Assembly: GCA_005881235.1 (NCBI GenBank) | Contig: VBEQ01000172.1 | Span: 1 to 17,436 of the forward strand | Direction: 5' to 3' | Length of the DNA stretch: 17,436 nt | Source: Chloroflexota bacterium | GTDB lineage: Bacteria > Chloroflexota > Dormibacteria > CF-121 | Part shown: piece after piece, positions 7,236-13,106 of the stretch | Position numbering within the stretch: position 1 is the stretch's first letter | Layout of the letters: every line of letters begins with the position of its first letter | Notes under the pieces: generated by a model | The model's input: only the letters and a program-made list of their open reading frames with translations | Told to the model about the DNA's origin: nothing | Databases searched by the model: none | Translations under genes and position numbers: made by a program

Positions 7236-7531
7236 CCCTTCGCCATCTCGATGGCCTCATCCAGGTCGGCCACCGTGACCTCGGCATAGCCGCCGATCGA
7301 CTCCTTGCCTTCGATGAAGGGACCGTCGGTCACCACCGGCCTGCCGTTATTGAACTTGACGGTGGTCGCCGTCCGCTCGGGTTGGAGCTCGTGTCCGCCG
7401 GTGATCTTGTTCCCGTATTTTTCAAACCACTGGTTGATCGGGGCATAGGCCGCCTGCCTCTGAGCCTCCGGCATCGACTCCCACTGCTTCGCCCGCTCCT
7501 TGGTCTCGCCGAACAGCAATACGTATTTCAT
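7172..7531 (-). CDS. DGPF/YCII-related domain protein, partner of the ECF42 sigma factor
   Basis: This 119-residue protein starts MKYVLLFGE and carries VVTDGPFIEGKESIGGYAEV at about residues 66-85. That contains the DGPF motif (69-72), which defines the family and its ferredoxin-like alpha/beta fold. These proteins sit next to ECF42 sigma factors in many genomes and are their usual targets; their biochemical role is unsettled. The ATG at 7529-7531 is preceded by AAGGAGGAG about 10 nt upstream, a strong ribosome site. The stop overlaps the sigma-factor frame, suggesting translational coupling. A promoter resembling the ECF42 consensus lies 50-80 bp upstream. Confidence 0.93.
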   Translation of the reverse strand: MKYVLLFGETKERAKQWESMPEAQRQAAYAPINQWFEKYGNKITGGHELQPERTATTVKFNNGRPVVTDGPFIEGKESIGGYAEVTVADLDEAIEMAKGWPTGGLVEVRPVVDRGEPQR

Positions 7532-7582
7532 CGCGTGCGCTCCTCCTTGATGGTCCGCGGCACTCGCCGCTTTGTACAGTAC

Positions 7583-7610
7583 GACGAACGGGCTGGGCCG
7601 GGAATCGACA
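7583..7610 (-). promoter_or_regulatory. ECF42-type promoter candidate for the DGPF-sigma operon
   Basis: On the minus strand TGTCGA (7610-7605) is followed after 18 bp by CGTC (7586-7583). The consensus reported for ECF42 targets is, as I recall it, TGTCGA at -35 and CG[A/T]C at -10, so both elements match. Transcription would start near 7576, giving a leader of about 45 nt before the DGPF start. The position, directly in front of the sigma factor's cognate partner gene, supports autoregulation. Confidence 0.7.
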
Positions 7611-7630
7611 GCTTGTTACGCTGTTAGACG

Positions 7631-8995
7631 GTGGAAGAGTCCGCTCGCTACGGGGACCGCGTCACCATCCCCGAACCGTATTCCATCGAACACATTCCGT
7701 TCGCGGAACGGCACGGCCACAGCCGCCAGTTGCTCTGGCTCTGGCTGGCAGCCAACCTGACGATCGCCGACTACGCGATCGGCTTTGTCCCGGTGGCGCT
7801 GGGCCTTTCGGTGGGCCCGGCGATCCTGGCCCTGGCGCTGGGCAATATACTCGGCGGGCTCGTCCTCGCCTGGTCCGCGGCGATGGGACCGGCCGCGGGC
7901 TACCCGCAAATGTTCATCGGCCGTCGGGCCTTCGGCCGGATCGGTGGCTACATCCCCGCCGGCCTCAATTGGTTGAGCACGGCCGGCTGGTTCACGGTCA
8001 ACACGATTCTCGGGGCCTTCGCCATCGAGCTCCTGCTGCCCGGCCTCCCCTTCTGGCTTTCGGCGGCCGTTCTCGTCGTCCTCCAGACGCTGCTCGTGAT
8101 CTACGGCCACAACCTGATTCAGGAGTTCGAGCGCTACATGGTGCTGATCCTCGGCCTGCTGTTCGCGATCGCGACCGTGATCGCGCTCTCCCATGGCTCG
8201 ACGATCGCCGCCTGGCATCCGAAGCCGTTGGCTGGCACGCTGACGCTCTTTGCCATCGTGCTCGCTATCTCGTTCTCCTACATCATGAGCTGGTCGCCCT
8301 ACGCGTCTGACTATTCGCGCTACTTGCCGGAGATCACCTCGCGGTCGTACATCGCGATCTACGTCTTCATCGGCGCCGTCCTGGCCTCGTTCCTCACCGA
8401 GGTGGTCGGGCTACTGGTCGCGATCTTGGCGCCCGCGGGCGCCACCCCGATCGCGGCGTTGAAAACCGTTATGGGCGGATTTGGCGCCTTCGCGGTGGTG
8501 GCCGTCATCCTGGGCGCAACCACGGCGAACGTCCTCAACCTCTACTCCAACACAATGTCGGCGAAAGTGCTCGACATCCGCCTGCAGCGATGGCACCTGG
8601 CCATCATCGGTGGCGCACTTGGCTTCGCGCTCGCTTTGCTCGGCTATCAGAACTTCACCCAGAACTACGAGAACTTTCTGATCGTGCTCGATTACTGGAT
8701 CATGCCCTGGCTCGCCGTGGTGCTCCTCGACTTCTACGTCTTCGGCCACCGCGAGCCTATGGGGTTCAGCCAGGCCGTACCGGTCAACTGGAACGGTCTC
8801 ATCGCCTGGCTCATCGGGCTGGCGGTGTCGCTGCTCTTCATCTCGGAGCAATTCCAAGTGTTCGGCCTGAAAGCCCATGGACCGTTAGCCACCTGGTTTG
8901 GTGACGCGGACTTTGGATATTTCATCGGCTTCATCATTGCCGGCGTGATATACGTTTTGCTGAACCGCGGGACGGCCCGCAGCGCGAAGCATTAA
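7631..8995 (+). CDS. NCS1-family (purine-cytosine permease-like) transporter
   Basis: The 454-residue protein is hydrophobic throughout, with about 12 membrane segments. It shows NCS1 features: an N-terminal IEHIPFAERHG before helix 1, LWLAANLTIADYAIGF in helix 1, and GPAAGYPQMFIGRRAFGRIG at about residues 80-99. Further on are SFSYIMSWSPYASDYSRYLP in the middle and LDYWIMPWLAVVLLDFYVF late. The family moves nucleobases and related compounds (cytosine, purines, allantoin, hydantoins) with a cation; the exact substrate is not readable. Length is normal. The GTG start at 7631 has no clear Shine-Dalgarno sequence but is the only fitting start. The gene is divergent from the ECF42 operon, separated by 99 bp, and followed after 13 bp by an SRPBCC gene. 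Confidence 0.9.
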   Translation: MEESARYGDRVTIPEPYSIEHIPFAERHGHSRQLLWLWLAANLTIADYAIGFVPVALGLSVGPAILALALGNILGGLVLAWSAAMGPAAGYPQMFIGRRAFGRIGGYIPAGLNWLSTAGWFTVNTILGAFAIELLLPGLPFWLSAAVLVVLQTLLVIYGHNLIQEFERYMVLILGLLFAIATVIALSHGSTIAAWHPKPLAGTLTLFAIVLAISFSYIMSWSPYASDYSRYLPEITSRSYIAIYVFIGAVLASFLTEVVGLLVAILAPAGATPIAALKTVMGGFGAFAVVAVILGATTANVLNLYSNTMSAKVLDIRLQRWHLAIIGGALGFALALLGYQNFTQNYENFLIVLDYWIMPWLAVVLLDFYVFGHREPMGFSQAVPVNWNGLIAWLIGLAVSLLFISEQFQVFGLKAHGPLATWFGDADFGYFIGFIIAGVIYVLLNRGTARSAKH

Positions 8996-9008
8996 AGGGA
9001 GGCGAGGC

Positions 9009-9440
9009 TTGGCAAGCAACGAACGCTCGGTCGAGACGACGGCGAGTCCCCAGGCGGCGTGGAAGATCTGGTCGGACACGAGCACCTGGCCGGAGTGGAA
9101 TCCGGACGTCCAATCGATGACGCTTACGGGCCCGTTCGCGGCGGGCACCACCGGGACGATGCAGACGAAACAGGGCACGCGCGCCGTCCAGCTGACCGAG
9201 GTCGTACCGGGGAAGTCGTTCCGCCTGGAGACCACGGTGATTCCCCTGACCCGCTTTGCCTTCGAGTGCAAGGTCTCGCCCGGCTCCGCGGGCACGACCA
9301 CCCTCAGCCAGGCCGTTGTCGTTGGCGGCCCGCTCGGCGGGCTGGTCGGCGGGATGATGGGCAAACAGATTGCGAACACTTTTCCGGCCCTGCTCCGGGG
9401 CCTCGCCCGCAAGGCCGAGACGAGCGAGGGCCGAGGCTAG
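9009..9440 (+). CDS. SRPBCC (polyketide cyclase/START-like) family protein
   Basis: The 143-residue protein has the SRPBCC/polyketide_cyc2 pattern. It opens SVETTASPQAAWKIWSDTST, then WPEWNPDV, continues with strand-rich sequence (FAAGTTGTMQTKQG, LTEVVPGKSFRLET), and ends in a long helix, GMMGKQIANTFPALLRGLAR. These helix-grip domains bind hydrophobic ligands, and family members range from lipid carriers to cyclases; no specific ligand is claimed. The start is TTG at 9009, chosen because GGGAGG lies 6-8 nt upstream and the homologous region begins a few residues later. It follows the permease by 13 bp, so the two are likely one transcript. The stop TAG forms part of a CTAG shared with the converging gene. 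Confidence 0.85.
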   Translation: MASNERSVETTASPQAAWKIWSDTSTWPEWNPDVQSMTLTGPFAAGTTGTMQTKQGTRAVQLTEVVPGKSFRLETTVIPLTRFAFECKVSPGSAGTTTLSQAVVVGGPLGGLVGGMMGKQIANTFPALLRGLARKAETSEGRG

Positions 9441-9448
9441 GGCTCGGC
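9430..9448. terminator. Small hairpin spanning the overlapping stops of two convergent genes
   Basis: GCCGAG (9430-9435) pairs with CTCGGC (9443-9448) around GCTAGGG. The CTAG at 9437-9440 supplies TAG for the plus-strand SRPBCC gene and TAG for the minus-strand Cys4 gene. The location fits a bidirectional terminator. The stem is short and no U-tract follows, so the role is tentative. Confidence 0.4.
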
Positions 9449-10075
9449 TGTCCTCCGCTCCGGTACGGCCGGCCGGAAGAAGGTGCGGACCGGTTCTGGA
9501 AAGCGCTGCAGGATGTCGTCGGGGACCTCGAAACTGATCTCGGCCGCGAACTTGGTGTCGATGAAGCGATCGATCGCGACCTGGATCAACCGCCCAGCGG
9601 CATCGATAGGCATGTCGATGGCGGCGAACGCGGCGCTCCGCTTCTGCAGGAACTGGTCCAGGTCGGCGGTCATCTTCCCGGCAAGCCGCCGCAATTCGAC
9701 CGTTGCCGGCCCGGCATCCATGCTGTCGCGAAACGCGCGGAGTTGTTGACCCTTCAGCTCCCAGAGACGGGTGGTATACGGGGCGACCGCGCCACCGAGC
9801 TCGCGCTGCATCGCGCGGATCCGATCGAGGCGTGCGACTCCAACCTGGCGCGCCCAGTGACCGCGGGCGTTGGAGTCCCCCAGCGCGCACGCCCCGTACC
9901 AGCGGTGACGCTGCGTCATCGACCGGGTCTCCAGGTGGCGGCACGTCAGCACGGGCTCGAGCGGCTGGTAGAGCGTATCCAGCGGAATGAATTGGCGCGC
10001 CTGGAACGCGGGGCAGTCATCGAAGTATTCTGAAAACGGTTTCGGATACGGACACTCGTCATCGGGCCGGCTCAT
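9437..10075 (-). CDS. Conserved-looking protein of unknown function with an N-terminal four-cysteine region, 212 aa
   Basis: All four cysteines lie in the first third: C8 (ECPYPKPF), C21 (DDCPAFQ), C45 (VLTCRHL) and C63 (YGACALGD). The spacing is CX12CX23CX17C, well suited to hold a metal or iron-sulfur cluster. The rest is mostly helical and highly charged (LWELKGQQLRAFRDSM, then ELRRLAGKMTADLDQFLQKR), ending in a region with IDRFIDTKFAAEISFEVPDD. There is no signal peptide or membrane segment, so it is probably cytoplasmic. I do not recognise a named family, although the layout feels conserved in GC-rich Terrabacteria. The ATG at 10075 lacks a Shine-Dalgarno sequence. TACACT 9 nt upstream could be a -10 element giving a nearly leaderless mRNA. 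It is divergent from the 274-aa gene with only 40 bp between starts. Confidence 0.8.
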   Translation of the reverse strand: MSRPDDECPYPKPFSEYFDDCPAFQARQFIPLDTLYQPLEPVLTCRHLETRSMTQRHRWYGACALGDSNARGHWARQVGVARLDRIRAMQRELGGAVAPYTTRLWELKGQQLRAFRDSMDAGPATVELRRLAGKMTADLDQFLQKRSAAFAAIDMPIDAAGRLIQVAIDRFIDTKFAAEISFEVPDDILQRFPEPVRTFFRPAVPERRTAEP

Positions 10076-10115
10076 TGCCGGCTAAGTGTAAGCGCCGCGT
10101 CGCATCATATAAGTG

Positions 10116-10940
10116 ATGCTGAGTTCGCTCTACCTCGAACATCTCTCTGACTCCGATCTCGCGTTCCTCGGCGCGGCTGGAGAATCCCGTTACGACGTGC
10201 GTCGCGCTCCCCTCGAGGCTCTGATCGACAGTCCGCAGACATTCCGCGCACTGTTTACGATGCCCGGCCGAGATCCACTCCTGCGAGGCTCGCCATTCCT
10301 CATCTTCGCTGTGCTGGTTCATCGCGTCGTTCGTGACCTCGGGCAAGCCTCCTTCGTCGAAGAATGGGTTGGACCACGGCAGCGCGTCCCCGTCTTCGAT
10401 ACTGGCAGCCTGCGAGACTTTGGCGCTGATCCGCTCCGGCGGTTGTTTCTCGCCGAGTTGCTCGCCTCGTACACGAACGTCGCCAGCGGCAGCACCATGG
10501 TCAAGACCACGCGAGGCTGGCGGCGCCGGCGCTTCAGCGAGCTCGATCCGCTCCGCCTGATCGAGCTGGCAGAACTGGTCCCACAAGCGGACCGCCCATC
10601 GGTCTACCGCCGGCTTGGTGATCTCTCGCTGTTCTTGACCGGGATCTTTCCCGACTACGCGGGCGAGCGGTTGGTCGCCGAACGCGATCGCCGTCAGCTC
10701 GAGCGCGCCCTGGGAGGCGCCGACCGCGAGCGTGCCGAGCGTCACGACGGCGTCTGGCTTCTCGAACAGCTCGGGCGGCGTGCCTACCGGATCGCGCAGC
10801 ACGGCGCGGACCGACAGACGACGATGGCCGGGGTGCTTGCCGAGGTCAGCGAGAATTTCGCCGCCGCGCGACGTGTCCTGAACTTCTTGACCGACCGCTA
10901 CCTCTTCCCCATGCGTCGCCAGTGGTTCGGGACCGGGTGA
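10116..10940 (+). CDS. Conserved-looking protein of unknown function, 274 aa
   Basis: This is a soluble protein with several strongly patterned stretches: SPFLIFAVLVHRVVRDLG and FVEEWVGPRQRVPVFDTGSL in the first 100 residues. These are followed by RRLFLAELLASYTNVASGS, GWRRRRFSELDPLRLIELAE and VYRRLGDLSLFLTGIFPDY. No catalytic motif, signal peptide or membrane helix is recognised, and I cannot assign a family name. The ATG at 10116 is preferred over the GTG at 10113; neither has a Shine-Dalgarno sequence. The stop TGA (10938-10940) overlaps the ATG of the next gene (TGATG), implying translational coupling with a PPOX/F420-type enzyme. It is divergent from the Cys4 protein across a 40-bp gap, which may hold both promoters. 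Confidence 0.82.
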   Translation: MLSSLYLEHLSDSDLAFLGAAGESRYDVRRAPLEALIDSPQTFRALFTMPGRDPLLRGSPFLIFAVLVHRVVRDLGQASFVEEWVGPRQRVPVFDTGSLRDFGADPLRRLFLAELLASYTNVASGSTMVKTTRGWRRRRFSELDPLRLIELAELVPQADRPSVYRRLGDLSLFLTGIFPDYAGERLVAERDRRQLERALGGADRERAERHDGVWLLEQLGRRAYRIAQHGADRQTTMAGVLAEVSENFAAARRVLNFLTDRYLFPMRRQWFGTG

Positions 10941-11398
10941 TGGCGAGCTGGGCAGAGTTCGCTTCGGCGGAGCCGGCTCTCGCGAGCCGCGTGCAACAAC
11001 GCTTCGACATCCGCAAACACAAGACGCTGGCGACACTGCGCAAAGATGGATCGCCGCGGATCAGTGGCATCGAGGTGGAGTTCGCGGACGGTGAGCTCTT
11101 CGTCGGGATGATGCCCGGCTCGCGCAAGCTCAACGACCTCGAGCGCGATCCCCGTCTCGCGCTGCACAGTCCCACCGATGATCCGTCCCCCGGTGATCCG
11201 CGGGGATGGCCCGGCGAGGCAAAGCTCGCTGGTTTCGCGCGCGAGGTCGCCTTCACCAACTCTCCGGTCGAGGGGGGCCGGCGATTCCGGGTTGACATCA
11301 CTGAGGCCGTCCTGACCCACTTGAATGCGGCTGGGGACCAATTGGTCATCGAGTCCTGGCATCCTGGTGAAGGGGTACAAAGACTCGAACGAACCTGA
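10940..11398 (+). CDS. PPOX-family protein (probable flavin- or F420-dependent oxidoreductase)
   Basis: The 152-residue protein has the split-barrel pattern FDIRKHKTLATLRKDGSPRI, then SGIEVEFADGELFVGMMPGS, RKLNDLERDPRLALHS. This corresponds to the strands and the basic residue (R62 or K63) that contact the cofactor phosphate in PPOX and F420-dependent reductases. The start is ATG at 10940, overlapping the TGA of the preceding gene by one base. A GTG at 10922 would also open the frame but lies inside that gene and adds no conserved sequence. Substrate unknown. The coupling suggests it acts together with the 274-aa protein. A strong hairpin terminator follows its stop. Confidence 0.88.
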   Translation: MASWAEFASAEPALASRVQQRFDIRKHKTLATLRKDGSPRISGIEVEFADGELFVGMMPGSRKLNDLERDPRLALHSPTDDPSPGDPRGWPGEAKLAGFAREVAFTNSPVEGGRRFRVDITEAVLTHLNAAGDQLVIESWHPGEGVQRLERT

Positions 11399-11404
11399 CG
11401 ACTC

Positions 11405-11440
11405 GATCGGCCGACCCCCTCGGGTCGGCCGATCCGCTTT
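11405..11440 (+). terminator. Strong hairpin terminator after the PPOX gene
   Basis: GATCGGCCGACCC (11405-11417) pairs perfectly with GGGTCGGCCGATC (11422-11434) around a CCTC loop: 13 bp, mostly G/C. CGCTTT follows on the plus strand. It begins 6 nt after the stop of the plus-strand gene and 10 nt before the end of the converging VOC gene. It may therefore stop transcription from both sides, although only the plus side has a T-run. Confidence 0.85.
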
Positions 11441-11443
11441 AAG

Positions 11444-11845
11444 TCAGGCCCGTGCCGGCGCGATTACGGCCACCGGCAGGCCGACGGCAATCATGTTGCC
11501 TTCCGAGTCCTTGAACCACGCGACCTTCGTCCCGCCAAGATCGGCGATACCATTGACGGTCTTCAGCCCGGGCGTGTCGTACTCTTCGAACTTGACACCC
11601 TTGGCCTGGAGGTCCTTGACAGCTTCCGCAACGTCTTCTACCTCGATCGCCAGTTGTGTGTGCGTTCCCGAGGGCTTTCCGCTGCTCGGGAAGACCCCGA
11701 AACCGGTGCCTCCCGCCAATGCATAGATGACCCCGCCCGCATCCTCCTGGTTTGGCGTCAACCCCAGCTTGTCTCGATAGAAGGCTTTCGCCCGTTCCAT
11801 ATCCTGCGCCGGAAGCGTCGCCGCCGTCCGTAGTGGTTTGAACAT
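11444..11845 (-). CDS. VOC-family (glyoxalase/bleomycin-resistance-like) protein
   Basis: The 133-residue protein shows the repeated beta-alpha-beta-beta-beta module of the VOC superfamily: MERAKAFYRDKLGLTPNQED with a following GGVIYALAGGTGFGVFPSS in the first half, and THTQLAIEVEDVAEAVKDLQ, KGVKFEEYDTPGLKT and KVAWFKDSEGNMIAVGLPV in the second. Members are metal-dependent lyases, dioxygenases or drug-binding proteins; the specific role is not readable. The start is ATG at 11843-11845, with AGGAGGT 5 nt upstream. An upstream ATG at 11908 would add a non-conserved leader and is rejected. It is divergent from the TetR gene across 85 bp containing a putative TetR operator, and may belong to its regulon. 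Confidence 0.9.
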   Translation of the reverse strand: MFKPLRTAATLPAQDMERAKAFYRDKLGLTPNQEDAGGVIYALAGGTGFGVFPSSGKPSGTHTQLAIEVEDVAEAVKDLQAKGVKFEEYDTPGLKTVNGIADLGGTKVAWFKDSEGNMIAVGLPVAVIAPARA

Positions 11846-11904
11846 TGCCCACCTCCTGGTGGTCGCGAGCATACCACCCTCGCACGGCACCCACCCGACG
11901 GCCT

Positions 11905-11920
11905 TCAATCAAGTGTTTAA
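11905..11920. promoter_or_regulatory. Candidate TetR operator O1
   Basis: TCAATCAAGTGTTTAA lies 10 bp upstream of the TetR start and about 60 bp upstream of the divergent VOC start. It shares the half-site TCAATCA and the central CAAGTG with two further sites downstream of the TetR gene. Its right half (TGTTTAA) matches the ideal TGATTGA at 5 of 7 positions. Confidence 0.5.
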
Positions 11921-11930
11921 TTGACAATGA

Positions 11931-12530
11931 ATGAGCCCCGCCGCCGTCACGCACCCCGTTCGCTCACACAAGGAAGACCGCGAGGAGGCCCTCGTCCGGG
12001 CCGCCTTCAACCAGATCGCGGAGCGCGGATTCGAGGGACTGCGCACCCGCGAGGTCGCGGCGGGCGTCGGCCTGAACATCGCGACGCTCCACTATTACTT
12101 TCCAACCAAAGAGGCGTTGATCCGCGGCGTGGTCGCGCACGCCATGGACCGCTTTCGCTCGACGCTCGCGCCGCACGGCTCGCCGGCCGACCAGCTTCGA
12201 AACCATCTGCGCGCGGTGCGCAAGCTGCTGCGCGATGAACCCGAGGTCGGCGCGGTCATGGGCGAGCTCGCCCTCCGCTCGGCGCGGGATCCCGCCATGG
12301 CGCGGATCATGGGTGAGGCGTTCCAGGCCTGGCAGCGAACCCTGCGGGGCTTGCTACAGCGGGCGTCGCGCGACGGCTACCTGGCGCGCGACCTGGATTA
12401 CGACGACGTGGCGGCCCTGATTATGGCGACGCTCACCAGCATGACGCTTCCCAGCACGGCCTCGGCCGACCGCACCGATCGCGCCTTCAGGCAACTCGAA
12501 CGGTGGCTCGGCCTGCGCCCAAGCAAGTGA
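11931..12530 (+). CDS. TetR/AcrR-family transcriptional regulator
   Basis: The 199-residue protein has an N-terminal TetR DNA-binding domain: EALVRAAFNQIAERGFEGLR leads into TREVAAGVGLNIATLHYYFP and TKEALIRGVV, with the helix-turn-helix at about residues 37-58. The remaining helices form the ligand-binding and dimer domain (LRAVRKLLRDEPEVGAVMGE, DYDDVAALIMATLTSMTLP). TetR regulators usually repress their own gene and neighbours until a small ligand binds. The ATG at 11931 has no clear Shine-Dalgarno sequence, but the homology begins shortly after it. Related inverted repeats occur at both ends of the gene, suggesting autoregulation plus control of the downstream nitroreductase and perhaps of the divergent VOC gene. 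Confidence 0.93.
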   Translation: MSPAAVTHPVRSHKEDREEALVRAAFNQIAERGFEGLRTREVAAGVGLNIATLHYYFPTKEALIRGVVAHAMDRFRSTLAPHGSPADQLRNHLRAVRKLLRDEPEVGAVMGELALRSARDPAMARIMGEAFQAWQRTLRGLLQRASRDGYLARDLDYDDVAALIMATLTSMTLPSTASADRTDRAFRQLERWLGLRPSK

Positions 12531-12534
12531 TTGA
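12519..12534. promoter_or_regulatory. Candidate TetR operator O2
   Basis: CCAAGCAAGTGATTGA overlaps the TetR stop codon. The right half TGATTGA is the exact reverse complement of TCAATCA; the left half matches at 5 of 7. The centre CAAGTG equals that of O1. It begins 35 bp before O3. Confidence 0.4.
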
Positions 12535-12553
12535 TACGTATGCTAGACTGGTG

Positions 12554-12569
12554 TCAATCACCTGATTGA
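12554..12569. promoter_or_regulatory. Candidate TetR operator O3
   Basis: TCAATCACCTGATTGA is a 7-bp perfect inverted repeat with a 2-bp spacer, placed 18 bp before the nitroreductase ATG. Binding here would cover the region where the downstream promoter or transcription start must lie. It is the most symmetric of the three related sites. Confidence 0.6.
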
Positions 12570-12587
12570 ATTCCCCGGAGGCGCCCC

Positions 12588-13106
12588 ATGATGCCAGCCC
12601 ATCACATCGATCGTTCGCAAGAGAATACTCGAGTTCCCTTCTTTGTTCCCCTCTTCAATCCAATCGCCCGGCGCCTCCTCGGCGTCGGCGTCCCGATGGG
12701 GCCAAACGCCCTTCTCACCGTCCGCGGTCGAACCAGTGGCCTGCCGCGAACCACACCGGTCGCGCTCCTGGTGATCGGCGAGCGCCGCTGGGTGGTCGGG
12801 ACCTTTGGCGACGTGAACTGGGTGCGAAATCTCCGCGCCGCCGGCGAGGCGACGCTGACCGTCAAAGGCCGGTCCGAGCCGGTTCAGGCGGCGACGCTCA
12901 GTCCCCAGGAGGCAGCCAGCTTCTTCAAGGACATTCTTGGTCCGTACGCGCGCCGCACGCCGTTGATCCGATTCGTGCTCAAGCGCGTGCTCGGTGCGGG
13001 GCAGTTGCTCTCCGACCCGGATGGCGCCGCGCAGCGCGTAACTGTCTTCGAGTTGCGTCCCCGGTCTAGTACCGGTTCTGACGCGCCGATGACGCAACCG
13101 GCGTAG
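12588..13106 (+). CDS. Deazaflavin (F420)-dependent nitroreductase family (DDN-like) protein
   Basis: The 172-residue protein carries the family signature: LLTVRGRTSGLPRTTPVALL at about residues 42-61, RRWVVGTFGDVNWVRNLRAA at about 66-85, then GEATLTVKGR. These are the split-barrel strands and the NW-VRNLRAAGEA loop used by DDN-type enzymes to bind F420. Members reduce nitroaromatics, quinones or related substrates, or protect against redox stress; the substrate here is unknown. The ATG at 12588 has GGAGG about 8 nt upstream. It follows the TetR gene by 57 bp with two operator candidates between them, so it is the likely main target. Its last 41 bp overlap the end of the converging serine hydrolase gene. 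Confidence 0.92.
   Translation: MMPAHHIDRSQENTRVPFFVPLFNPIARRLLGVGVPMGPNALLTVRGRTSGLPRTTPVALLVIGERRWVVGTFGDVNWVRNLRAAGEATLTVKGRSEPVQAATLSPQEAASFFKDILGPYARRTPLIRFVLKRVLGAGQLLSDPDGAAQRVTVFELRPRSSTGSDAPMTQPA

Noticed and set aside
7608..7624. ACAGC-N7-GCTGT inverted repeat near the permease start as an operator
   Set aside because: Five-base arms are common by chance, and the left arm overlaps the stronger ECF42 -35 match; no second copy was seen.
8934..10033. Long open frames on both strands across the SRPBCC and Cys4 genes
   Set aside because: They span the convergent junction in frames with Arg/Pro/Gly-rich translations and conflict with two better genes that have defined starts and stops.
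10108..10113. TATAAG as -10 box for a leaderless 274-aa gene
   Set aside because: It ends only 2 nt before the ATG, too close for a start site at or upstream of the initiation codon.
10059..11036. 325-aa minus-strand open frame opposite the 274-aa gene
   Set aside because: It lies antisense to a gene with motif-like conserved stretches, and its translation is low-complexity and charge-skewed.
11846..11908. Upstream ATG for the VOC protein (154 aa)
   Set aside because: The ATG at 11845 has AGGAGGT at ideal spacing and begins exactly at the conserved domain; the upstream leader is not protein-like.
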